From IMG/VR virus record IMGVR_UViG_3300020370_000002, positions 1-64,000 of that record: 64,000 nt of DNA. One strand, given 5' to 3'. Position numbers and translations under genes: made by a program. Source of the DNA: a virus. Under the pieces are notes generated by a model, which saw only the letters and a program-made list of their open reading frames with translations, made no database searches and was not told where the DNA came from. Position 1 is the first letter of the stretch, and the number at the start of each line of letters is the position of its first letter. This document shows, piece after piece, positions 34,639 through 42,510 of this stretch.

Positions 34639-36747
34639 ATGCCAGTTAAATTAGGTGGTTCAGGAGGCGGTGGCGGACAAGTCACAGAAATTTCTGCTAC
34701 AGCAGATGGCGCAATAGCTAATGGAGCACCCTGTATTCAAAGTGGAGATGGAAAGATTGCGACTCCCGTAGGAAATATTGCTGCTAACGCAATAGATGTT
34801 GGTTCAAATACATCTTCAAATAATAACTCCGCTTATTATGCGTTTTATAACGGAATTACTTTTGTTGATAGAGCCGCTGGTAGAGGGATTCTGTTAGGCA
34901 ATCAAGGCGTGGGGTATAACTACCGTGCTACATGCAAATTATTCACGGTAAATACAAGCACAGGAGGAGGGACAGCAAGTGGCATGACTTCTACAAATTT
35001 TAGTTACCCACAAGGCACTGGTGTAAACTATACGCAGTATCCAGTAGGAGCAATTTGGGATGCAGATACTGATTCATGGTTTGGTTGTTACCGTTTTAAT
35101 TCCTCAGCTAGCTATGGACTAAATATGTTTAAACATAGAACTACAAATGGTACAACAAGTACAGCGGGTTACGGGCATACCTTTGGCACTACTAATTATT
35201 GGAATCCGTATTCAAGTCAAAGCGTTGGATCAACTAGATTTATAGAAGCAAGAGGATTCAAATATGTAATCACTACTGGAAGCACTCAGGCTTATGGCAG
35301 AGACTCTTGTATGGTGCATGGGCCGTTTACGTGGACTTCAAATGCGCATGACGGAGGTGCGTTCGGTGCTCATGTTGTAGCAACAGATTACGTTGCGAAT
35401 GGGTATAACTATACCGCAGATGCAAGTTATGATTCCGCTAATGAACAAATCGTAGTAGTAACCGCGAATTATAACGCTGGTGCTCACAATCAAACTCTTT
35501 ATGCTTTTGACGTAGCCGCTAATGGGACAGTAACGTATTCTCACTATCTTGCGAACGCTGGTGGAGCTGATGTTATAGGCCAAATTCGAGCAGTTGAGTG
35601 TGATACAGCAGGCAATATAGTTTGGTCTGAATTAACTGCGAAAAAATTTTATGCTGCTTCAAACAACGGAAGTGCTTTTACAAAAGGCGGCTCTTTAGCA
35701 TGGCCTGCTGGGGTTCATTCTCAGATAAGTATGCGATATAGTTCTACTTATAAAAATTTTGTTGCGAGTTTTTGTCCAGCCAATTTTTCGGCCCTCCCCC
35801 CTCCTAAACATATTATCTTTGCAGTAGGAGCTGGCAATTTTTCAGATAAGACTTTTACGTCAGCAGGCACTGGTTCTACTTATGGCACATACGGAAACTA
35901 TGCAGGCTACCAGGACTATCCGACTAGCTCAGCAAAAATAGGCGGTAACTTCGCGGATACTACAGATACCTTTATTCAGTACAACTTCGGAAACGCAGAT
36001 GGTAACACCGTGTCGGAAGTAAATAGTAATAAAATTGCCACTAGCAATTTATTTACAGGTAATTATATAGGTTTAGCAAAAGCCGCTATATCTAATGGAG
36101 CATCTGGAACTTTAACAACAAAGGGTGCGATAAATGAATCTCAATCTGGACTTACTGCGGGTGCGAGATATGCGGTAACACCAACAGGCACGGTAAAAAC
36201 AGAGTCTTCTTTAACTGACGCAGAGCAGCTATCAAGTGTTTTTCTTGGAACCGCTACTGCTACGAACGCTATTATCGTAGGGGATAGTTTAGTTGCAGTA
36301 GATTCGTCTGCTATTCATAACGATGTACCTAAGGGAGTAGCCACTAGCGGGAGTAGCACTCCTGCTGCTTATTCAACCGACGGTTGGACGAGTGTATTAA
36401 ATAGGTTCGGTATAAATACTTCAAGCGTAACCGCAACAGGAACAAATACCATACTCAAAGTTACAGGTAGTGGTACAGTTTTATATTTTATCCTAGGTGG
36501 GCAAAGTCAACAATCAACAAGCGTAACAGTACATATTGATGGTGTACAGATTATAGAGTCAGGCACGATTACTACTGGAAATAGCTATCCTTATTGTCCT
36601 ATTGGTGAATTTGGTGGAGTAAACAGCAATAAACACGGAAACTTCTCGCCTTCAACGGCTTTTAGTTTTAATAAAAGTTTTGAAGTAAAAAACAATGGTG
36701 GAACAGCTACAGCCTTTTATATAGGCTATAGAATAGTAGAGAACTAG
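34639..36747 (+). CDS. Large fibre or receptor-binding protein, third cassette
   Basis: The 702-residue protein has a Gly-rich start (KLGGSGGGGGQVTEI), a large Tyr/Gly/Asn-rich body whose repeating pattern (ANGYNYTADASYDSANEQIVVV, ETLYAF-like strands) suggests a beta-propeller, and a C-terminal beta domain from about residue 575. Such an order fits a fibre tip. It ends just before chaperone copy 3. The propeller idea rests only on the repeat look. Confidence 0.6.
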   Translation: MPVKLGGSGGGGGQVTEISATADGAIANGAPCIQSGDGKIATPVGNIAANAIDVGSNTSSNNNSAYYAFYNGITFVDRAAGRGILLGNQGVGYNYRATCKLFTVNTSTGGGTASGMTSTNFSYPQGTGVNYTQYPVGAIWDADTDSWFGCYRFNSSASYGLNMFKHRTTNGTTSTAGYGHTFGTTNYWNPYSSQSVGSTRFIEARGFKYVITTGSTQAYGRDSCMVHGPFTWTSNAHDGGAFGAHVVATDYVANGYNYTADASYDSANEQIVVVTANYNAGAHNQTLYAFDVAANGTVTYSHYLANAGGADVIGQIRAVECDTAGNIVWSELTAKKFYAASNNGSAFTKGGSLAWPAGVHSQISMRYSSTYKNFVASFCPANFSALPPPKHIIFAVGAGNFSDKTFTSAGTGSTYGTYGNYAGYQDYPTSSAKIGGNFADTTDTFIQYNFGNADGNTVSEVNSNKIATSNLFTGNYIGLAKAAISNGASGTLTTKGAINESQSGLTAGARYAVTPTGTVKTESSLTDAEQLSSVFLGTATATNAIIVGDSLVAVDSSAIHNDVPKGVATSGSSTPAAYSTDGWTSVLNRFGINTSSVTATGTNTILKVTGSGTVLYFILGGQSQQSTSVTVHIDGVQIIESGTITTGNSYPYCPIGEFGGVNSNKHGNFSPSTAFSFNKSFEVKNNGGTATAFYIGYRIVEN

Positions 36748-36749
36748 AA

Positions 36750-37031
36750 ATGACAAAAATAAACTTAACAAATCCAGATAAAGACCCTGTTCATGGAGAT
36801 GAGATTTTAGAAACTCAAGGCGGTTTGAAGATATACTATACTCACGCTGAAGACTCACGTTCAAAAGAAGAGCAAGCGCGAGAGTGGCGAAATCAAGAGT
36901 TAGTAGATAGTGATTGGATCATGTCAGTTCCTGACCATCCACAGTTTGAAGCATATAAAACCTATCGTACTAAGTTAAGAGACTGGCCCGCTAGCGAGTC
37001 AGATTTTCCTGATACGAAACCAACATTATAG
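36750..37031 (+). CDS. Fibre assembly chaperone, copy 3
   Basis: The 93-residue protein has EQAREWRNQELVDSDWIM, then YKTYRTKLRDWPASESDFPDTKP. It is most similar to copy 1. It starts two bases after the stop of the large fibre gene. It closes the third fibre cassette. Confidence 0.78.
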   Translation: MTKINLTNPDKDPVHGDEILETQGGLKIYYTHAEDSRSKEEQAREWRNQELVDSDWIMSVPDHPQFEAYKTYRTKLRDWPASESDFPDTKPTL

Positions 37032-37065
37032 GGCTGAGCCCAAGATTCCAAGGAGGGAATATAAT

Positions 37066-37746
37066 ATGAGAAAACTAGTGGCTATGGGGTTAATTGCCCT
37101 CAGCCTTGGGGCCTGTGCGAGTACGTCTACAGAGTATTACAATGCAGTAGAAAGAGCAGCTCTAGCGCAGGCAAAGGTACAAGAAGCAAGATATAACGCT
37201 CTAAGCAAAATTGCAGGACAAGGAGACGGGGCAGCAACTGCCGCGGTTATGGCTCTCGCTATGACAAATCAAACTCCTATAGTTCCTAAAGCCCAACAAT
37301 CTGCAGCCCTACAATGGGCATCAGTCCTCTCGGGCCCAGTTTCGTCATTAGGAGCAATGTGGCTTTCAAATGATGCAACTAAATCAATGGCAAGATTCAA
37401 TAGAGACACTCAAATAGCAAACATAAGAGCAGACCAAACAAATACTACTCAACTATATGGTTTATTAGGTTCTAATTCTGATAATCTAACAAGTATGGGT
37501 TTGGGAGGCTTTAATGCGTTGAATACTTCTATGGAATATATGGATAATACCGATATTGTAATACCAGACTATTCTACTAACTTTGGTGATATTGACGATT
37601 ACTTACTAAAAATAATAGATAATTTAAATACTACTAATGGAGAAGATAATCAAATTTGGGTTCCAGGTGTTAACTGTGTAAGTGCTGGAAACGGTATAAT
37701 TGGTGTCGGATCATCAGGAAGTGCGGTTCCTATTTGCCCACAATAA
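37066..37746 (+). CDS. Phage lipoprotein of 226 residues
   Basis: A type II signal peptide is clear: basic MRK, hydrophobic core and lipobox LGAC with Cys17 as the acylated residue. The rest is Ala-rich and helical (AAVMALAMTNQ), with an Asn/Asp-rich end. AAGGAGGG lies before the ATG. It is last in the fibre block, just before the terminator. A lipoprotein here could block the receptor and stop superinfection, as T5 Llp does, or be a virion part. Both are inference. Confidence 0.7.
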   Translation: MRKLVAMGLIALSLGACASTSTEYYNAVERAALAQAKVQEARYNALSKIAGQGDGAATAAVMALAMTNQTPIVPKAQQSAALQWASVLSGPVSSLGAMWLSNDATKSMARFNRDTQIANIRADQTNTTQLYGLLGSNSDNLTSMGLGGFNALNTSMEYMDNTDIVIPDYSTNFGDIDDYLLKIIDNLNTTNGEDNQIWVPGVNCVSAGNGIIGVGSSGSAVPICPQ

Positions 37747-37766
37747 AAAAGGGGCTATTCAGCCCC
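37745..37766. terminator. Bidirectional terminator between the two genome halves
   Basis: GGGGCT (37751-37756) and AGCCCC (37761-37766) form a stem with an ATTC loop. Six A residues before it become a T run for minus-strand transcripts, so it is a strong terminator for the nrd genes. In the plus direction the tail CCTCTTC is weaker. It overlaps the ends of both convergent genes. Confidence 0.88.
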
Positions 37767-37910
37767 CTCTTCACTTACCATTTCAGGTTGCATTTGAGGT
37801 GCAGCCTGTTGTTGTATCTTTTGGATAAGTCCCATACTATGTTTAGCAGGTAGTTCCCCTAAACCTTGTAAGAGTACATTTACTTCTTCTACTTCTAATT
37901 CAAATTTCAT
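37755..37910 (-). CDS. Small 51-residue protein coupled to NrdB
   Basis: The ATG (37908-37910) overlaps the nrdB stop codon (TGA 37907-37909) as ATGA, so translation is coupled. The protein reads MKFELEVEEVNVLLQGLGEL, then PAKHSMGLIQKIQQQAAPQM and an acidic end. The VNVLLxGLGELPAK pattern seems familiar from other phage small proteins, but no function is known to me. Its stop codon lies inside the terminator stem. It is too short for most gene finders. Confidence 0.75.
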   Translation of the reverse strand: MKFELEVEEVNVLLQGLGELPAKHSMGLIQKIQQQAAPQMQPEMVSEEGAE

Positions 37911-38866
37911 TTAAAAATGTCCTGCCAGTTTCCTGTTGTGCTTGCCCGAGAATACTCAGTTGCACGGTTCTCAAAGAAATTAGTGTGTTCAACACCGTTT
38001 AACATATAGTCTAACCATGGTAACGGGTTGTCTTCACTCCCAAATATTTTTTTCATTCCAAGACCTAAAAGTCTACGATCTGCAATATAACGAATATAAT
38101 CTTTTATTTCTGCTGCGGTAAGATTTGGCACTTCTGCGTTTTCAAAACACAAGTCAATAAAAGCATCTTCAAGCTCTACTGTACGCTCTGCAGCACAATA
38201 AATCTCATACTTTAGATCGTCTGTCCATAAGTCTGGGTTCTCCTTTATAAAAGTGCGAAAGAGCTGTGACATTCCTTCAACGTGCAATGTCTCATCTCGC
38301 ACAGACCATGTAACAATTTGACCCATGCCTTTCATAAGGTTATGTCGAGGAAAGTTCAACAAGATAGCAAAACTACTAAATAGCTGTACCCCCTCGGTGA
38401 AAGCTGAGTATATAGCCATCGTTTTTGCGATATCCATCTCAGTTTTCATACCAAAATTATTCAAGTGCTCATGTTTTGCTAACATTTCCTTGTGTTGGAA
38501 GAATTTTTGATATTCTTCATCACCAAATCCTAACGTTTCCAAGAGCAAAGAATATGCTTCCTGATGTACTGCCTCCATAGCTGCAAAAGCCGAAAGCATC
38601 ATTCGTACTTCAGGTTGTTTGAATGTGGGCAAATAGTGTTTTGCGTACCCACAACAAACGTCTACATCTGCTTGAGTAAAAAACCTAAAGATTTGACTTA
38701 TAAGTTTCTTACTTTCAGGTGTTAGTTTCTCTCTATAGTCACGCAAATCATCTGCAAGATTGACTTCATCTGGAAGCCAGTGCATATGTTGTTGTGTCTT
38801 ATAATGTTCAAAAGCCCAAGGGTAATTAAAGGGCTTGTAATAATTTCTTTCTGCCAATAAACTCAT
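37907..38866 (-). CDS. nrdB: Ribonucleotide reductase small subunit, class I
   Basis: The 319-residue ferritin-like protein holds the metal-radical cofactor. Likely ligands are Asp67 (or 69), Glu98, His101, Glu158, Glu192 and His195. The radical Tyr is Tyr105, four residues after His101 as in E. coli NrdB (H118/Y122). So the enzyme should use a tyrosyl radical. With NrdA it makes deoxynucleotides from host ribonucleotides. It is downstream of nrdA with one small gene between them. Confidence 0.96.
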   Translation of the reverse strand: MSLLAERNYYKPFNYPWAFEHYKTQQHMHWLPDEVNLADDLRDYREKLTPESKKLISQIFRFFTQADVDVCCGYAKHYLPTFKQPEVRMMLSAFAAMEAVHQEAYSLLLETLGFGDEEYQKFFQHKEMLAKHEHLNNFGMKTEMDIAKTMAIYSAFTEGVQLFSSFAILLNFPRHNLMKGMGQIVTWSVRDETLHVEGMSQLFRTFIKENPDLWTDDLKYEIYCAAERTVELEDAFIDLCFENAEVPNLTAAEIKDYIRYIADRRLLGLGMKKIFGSEDNPLPWLDYMLNGVEHTNFFENRATEYSRASTTGNWQDIFK

Positions 38867-38875
38867 TTTATTTCT

Positions 38876-39007
38876 CTACCAGTGGTGTATCACTCCTGAA
38901 ATTATAAAGAAGCAAGTTATAAAATTTACTAATACAACTATACTTCTTATAATAGCCACTAAATCTGCTTCGTGGGAGTCCTCGGATGCTTTTTCTCCAA
39001 GAGACAT
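38876..39007 (-). CDS. Small membrane protein between nrdA and nrdB
   Basis: The most plausible start (39007) gives 43 residues: an acidic N-terminus (SLGEKASEDSHEAD) and one hydrophobic segment (VAIIRSIVVLVNFITCFFII). The longer frame from 39094 would run into the nrdA coding end. The ribosome site is weak. It may be a minor membrane protein; its place between the two reductase genes is constant neither in family nor function as far as I know. Confidence 0.45.
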   Translation of the reverse strand: MSLGEKASEDSHEADLVAIIRSIVVLVNFITCFFIISGVIHHW

Positions 39008-39026
39008 TGCCCATAACTTCCATAGT

Positions 39027-40796
39027 CTAGCCCTCACAGGCCAAACAGCCTTCGTCGTCCATACTCTCAAAGATATACTGTCGGAGAGCTTCATCAGATA
39101 CTGTTTCGGCTCTCTTTATTGCTTCACTTCTTAAATAGTACAGAGTTTTTACTTTTTTCTTCCATGCCATCATATGAATAGCATGAAGTTCTTGTTTTGA
39201 AACATTTGCAGGAAAGAAGATATTTAAAGACTGACTTTGACAAATTTCTTTTTGTCTGTCTGATGCCATTTCTATTATCCATCTCTGGTCTATTTCTACA
39301 GCGGTCTTAAAGACATCTCTAGTCCAATCATCCAAAAAATCAAGATGCTGAACAGAACCATTGTTTGTAATAATACTTTTCCATACTTCATCAGTATCTT
39401 CTCCTATTTCTTGTAGTATGTGTTCAAGGTATTCATTCTTTAAAAGAGATGATCCCGATTTTGTTTTCTGCGTAAATGCATTAGCGCGGTATGGCTCGAT
39501 ACTAGGAGAAGTATTCCCACAGATAATAGAACTGCTAGCATTGGGAGCCACAGCCAAAAGATGAACATTTCGAACACCCTCGCCAATAGCATCAGGGGCT
39601 TCACCACGCTCCACAGCCAAAGTTGTTGTAGCATTTACTGCCTCCGATTTTATATGTCTAAACATTCTTGCATTATGGCTTTTTGCGATTGCACTCTCAA
39701 AAGGCACATTATGTCTTTGTAAGTAGGCATGGAAGCCCATTGCTCCCAGTCCAAGACTTCTTTCCATTTCAGCACTATATTTTGCTTTTGATAACGTGTC
39801 GGGTGCATTTTCCACAAAGTAAGAGATTACATTGTCTAGCATCCGTATAAGGTCTGGAATAAAGTTCTCATCATTCTTCCACTCGTCATACTCTTCAAGA
39901 TTTACACTTGATAGACAGCATACTGCTGTTCTCTCTTCGTTTGTTGCAAGCGTAATCTCTGAGCACAAATTAGAGTGGTGAACCCGTAACCCCTGCTCTA
40001 ACTGGTATAAGGGGAGAGCTTCTTGTACTGTATTCTTAAATACAATATACGGCTCACCAGTTTCTACTCTATTTTGTATTAGCTTTACCCATAATGTCTT
40101 TGCAGACACGGTTTTAACAACTTTTTTTGTATGTGGGTCTATAAGATCCCATGAATCGTTAAAACCAGGCTCTCTTGTAGCCTGCTCAATTAGCCCCATA
40201 AACCTATCGCTAAGGAGAACACCATGATGCAAATTAACAGACTTTCTATTAACATCGCCTCCTGTGGGCTTACGTACGTCCAAGAACTCTTCGATCTCAG
40301 GGTGAGATATATCCAAATACGCCGCATAACTTCCTCTCCTAGTTACTCCTTGTGAAAACGCCAACATTTCTGCGTCAACAACTTTCATGAATGGTATGAC
40401 TCCTGTGCTCTCAGAGCCGTTAGATGTTTTTGAGCCTACAGAGCGAATAGCTGACCAAGAGCCACCAACGCCACCACCAACACTGGAAAGAAAAGCATTT
40501 TCTGTGTAGTGGCTCGTGATTCCCTCTCTGCTGTCCTCAACATAATTAAGAAAACAACTAATAGGCAAGCCGCGAGTTGTTCCGCCATTAGAGAGTATAG
40601 GAGTAGAAAACATAAACCAAAGTTTACTAGCATAATCATAGAGCCTCTGTGCATGCGCTTCATTATCTGAAAAAGCTTTTGCAGCTCGCGCAAAAGCATC
40701 CTGAGGAGATGTTTCTCCTTCGATTAAATATCTATCTTGTAGAGTTTTGTGACTAAACTCTGACAGATAGTTGTCTCTCTTGTAATCAATTAACAC
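39027..40796 (-). CDS. nrdA: Ribonucleotide reductase large subunit, class I
   Basis: The 589-residue protein is shorter than E. coli NrdA (761) because the N-terminal ATP-cone is missing, so dATP inhibition through that domain is absent. Cys81 (LPISCFLN) and the SNLCSEI motif near residue 280 carry the active-site cysteines, Asn and Glu. YYLRS near 553 has the radical-transfer tyrosines. Cys584 and Cys587 (CLAC) form the C-terminal redox pair. The start is GTG at 40796 after GAGGAG, overlapping the exonuclease stop. Confidence 0.95.
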   Translation of the reverse strand: MLIDYKRDNYLSEFSHKTLQDRYLIEGETSPQDAFARAAKAFSDNEAHAQRLYDYASKLWFMFSTPILSNGGTTRGLPISCFLNYVEDSREGITSHYTENAFLSSVGGGVGGSWSAIRSVGSKTSNGSESTGVIPFMKVVDAEMLAFSQGVTRRGSYAAYLDISHPEIEEFLDVRKPTGGDVNRKSVNLHHGVLLSDRFMGLIEQATREPGFNDSWDLIDPHTKKVVKTVSAKTLWVKLIQNRVETGEPYIVFKNTVQEALPLYQLEQGLRVHHSNLCSEITLATNEERTAVCCLSSVNLEEYDEWKNDENFIPDLIRMLDNVISYFVENAPDTLSKAKYSAEMERSLGLGAMGFHAYLQRHNVPFESAIAKSHNARMFRHIKSEAVNATTTLAVERGEAPDAIGEGVRNVHLLAVAPNASSSIICGNTSPSIEPYRANAFTQKTKSGSSLLKNEYLEHILQEIGEDTDEVWKSIITNNGSVQHLDFLDDWTRDVFKTAVEIDQRWIIEMASDRQKEICQSQSLNIFFPANVSKQELHAIHMMAWKKKVKTLYYLRSEAIKRAETVSDEALRQYIFESMDDEGCLACEG

Positions 40797-41614
40797 GCAA
40801 TTTTCTCCTCAATCTCTGCAATGTTTTTATTTCCGATTGCATCGTCACAATATGACATTAAATCCATTAGCTCATAGTTTTGCAGTATTCGTTCCCCGCT
40901 TGCATTAAGTTCTTGGATGTGCTTATATTTACTAGGTATAGGCATAGAGTCATAGATATTCATTGCATCACCATATGCAACAATTAAGTCTTTAGCTCTC
41001 TTTGGACCAATACCTGTAATTCCTGGAACATTGTCTCCTTTATCTCCTGTGAGGCATTTTAGCGAGATATATTGCTCAGGACTTACTTCATAGTGGTCAT
41101 ACCAGTTTTGAATTCGTACCTCTTTTCGATTTACATATGAAAATCTGCTTACGCCTTCTTGTATTAGTAAGTCCCAGTCTCGGTCGCTTGATATAAGCCA
41201 GACTTCTCCAAAACCATACTTATCTTTGTTTTTTACTAAGTGTGCGGCAATATCATCTGCTTCTACTCCGTCAAAGCGTAGTAAAGGCAAAAATGCACCA
41301 AGCATATCAAGAGTGGCTTGGTACTCTTCGAAAAACTCTTCAAACGCAATTTTTTCTTCTTCCGTCTGAGTCGCATACTTGTCTTTTCTATTCTGTTTAT
41401 AATCAGGAAGTATAGCTTTACGGTATGCTGAAGCGCCTCCGTCTGCTGTAAGTATTACGTCCTTACACTTATATGAATCTGCAAGACTATGTATGGTCTT
41501 TTCGTACTCATATCTAAAATCTGTTCTGCCCTGATGTTTCCATCGGAACGCTAAGTTGAGGGCATCAACTATCATTGTTCCTTCTTTTTTCTGAGAATTA
41601 AAACTAAGTGCCAT
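40790..41614 (-). CDS. 5'-3' exonuclease / flap endonuclease
   Basis: The 274-residue protein fits the T5 D15 / T4 RNase H family, which removes RNA primers and flaps. Acidic metal-binding sites appear as GVEADDIAAHL near 117, SSDRDWDLL near 142 and LTGDKGDNVPGITGIGPKRAKDL near 188, the last with the helix-hairpin-helix DNA grip. The arch region has YRKAILPDYKQNRKDK. It supports the family A polymerase, whose own 5' nuclease domain is absent. Confidence 0.93.
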   Translation of the reverse strand: MALSFNSQKKEGTMIVDALNLAFRWKHQGRTDFRYEYEKTIHSLADSYKCKDVILTADGGASAYRKAILPDYKQNRKDKYATQTEEEKIAFEEFFEEYQATLDMLGAFLPLLRFDGVEADDIAAHLVKNKDKYGFGEVWLISSDRDWDLLIQEGVSRFSYVNRKEVRIQNWYDHYEVSPEQYISLKCLTGDKGDNVPGITGIGPKRAKDLIVAYGDAMNIYDSMPIPSKYKHIQELNASGERILQNYELMDLMSYCDDAIGNKNIAEIEEKIAC

Positions 41615-42047
41615 TTATAAATTCTACCTTTTCTTTTTGCAACCATTGTTCTGCAATACAGATATAGCAGTTTAAGTCGCTAATATAAATATAATTTGTA
41701 TACTCTGGTTTATCTTCTGTGCCTACATATATCTTTGATCTATTATATTTGAAAAAGAGCAAAGGACGCTGTTTTCCTGCGATTGCCTGTACAGTTACTT
41801 TTTTCCACCATCGTATTAAATTATTTGTTTTTAACTGAGAAAGTATTTTATCTGTCAAAGGAGTTTCTGCATAGTTTTTTACTTCGATACAGAAATGATT
41901 CTTTTCATTTGGAACATATAAATCTCCTTTTAAATATTCCAAAGCTCCTGACATGGGTACTCGTTCAAACTGAAGATTTGTATATTCTCTTAGTAAGTCT
42001 CTTACTAAATACTCTCCGCGAGCACCTTTTGCTCTGCTATCTACCAT
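41604..42047 (-). CDS. Hjc-like PD-(D/E)XK nuclease, probable Holliday junction resolvase
   Basis: The 147-residue protein starts SRAKGARGEYLVRDLL, with the RxxKGxxxE pattern of archaeal Hjc-type resolvases. The catalytic set is Glu12, Asp42 in KGDLYVP and Glu55-x-Lys57 in IEVKNY. Resolution of recombination intermediates before packaging is the likely role. It lies between small genes and overlaps the exonuclease gene by 11 bp. Confidence 0.8.
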   Translation of the reverse strand: MVDSRAKGARGEYLVRDLLREYTNLQFERVPMSGALEYLKGDLYVPNEKNHFCIEVKNYAETPLTDKILSQLKTNNLIRWWKKVTVQAIAGKQRPLLFFKYNRSKIYVGTEDKPEYTNYIYISDLNCYICIAEQWLQKEKVEFINGT

Positions 42048-42295
42048 TCAGTTTTCTGCCATCTATCCTTGTATAGCTCGTCCTCAGGGTAGGCATAGCC
42101 TATCCCATTTAAGGCAGCTAGTTTATCTTTGTACTCGGCAATCTTTCCAAGTTCTTCTTCTATTGTTGCCATCGTATCAGGGTGTTCTGCCACACCTACT
42201 GGGTTTTTCATAAAAACCTGTGCATTGATTGTGTGTTTTGCAATCTGCCCTTCCAGATACTTTTCCATGTGTTCTTTTATAACATTATATGCCAT
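42041..42295 (-). CDS. Conserved small phage protein, unknown
   Basis: ATG at 42295, after GGAAGG, gives 84 residues beginning MAYNVIKEHMEKYLEGQIAK. It is helical, with a coiled-coil-like EEELGKIAEYKDKLAAL. Upstream in-frame codons exist but lie in the lipoprotein gene, whose TAA overlaps this ATG (TAATG). The family appears in other marine phages to my memory, without known function. Confidence 0.6.
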   Translation of the reverse strand: MAYNVIKEHMEKYLEGQIAKHTINAQVFMKNPVGVAEHPDTMATIEEELGKIAEYKDKLAALNGIGYAYPEDELYKDRWQKTEW

Positions 42296-42510
42296 TAAAA
42301 CCTTCCCATTCTGTTTAGCATTCTTTGATACTCTAGCCTTATCTTTGCTTCGGCTTCGCTTCGTTCCATCAAGTAACATTCTCTTCTACCTCCGAAAGTT
42401 TCGCATATCTCTATGTACTCTGTCGAGTTGAAGCTTGATGTTCCTTTTGTAGGAATTAATTTACCGCTAGTACAACCTGTTAATAATAATAAAATTAATA
42501 AGTGTCTCAT
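42295..42510 (-). CDS. Small lipoprotein
   Basis: The 71-residue protein has a clear lipobox: MRHLLILLLLTGC with the acylated Cys13. The mature part is charged, with a Cys pair (EICETFGGRREC) and a helical tail. The gene overlaps the SbcC-like gene by 4 bp upstream and the next gene by 1 bp. A role in envelope protection or exclusion is possible. It is unusual inside a replication-recombination operon. Confidence 0.6.
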   Translation of the reverse strand: MRHLLILLLLTGCTSGKLIPTKGTSSFNSTEYIEICETFGGRRECYLMERSEAEAKIRLEYQRMLNRMGRF

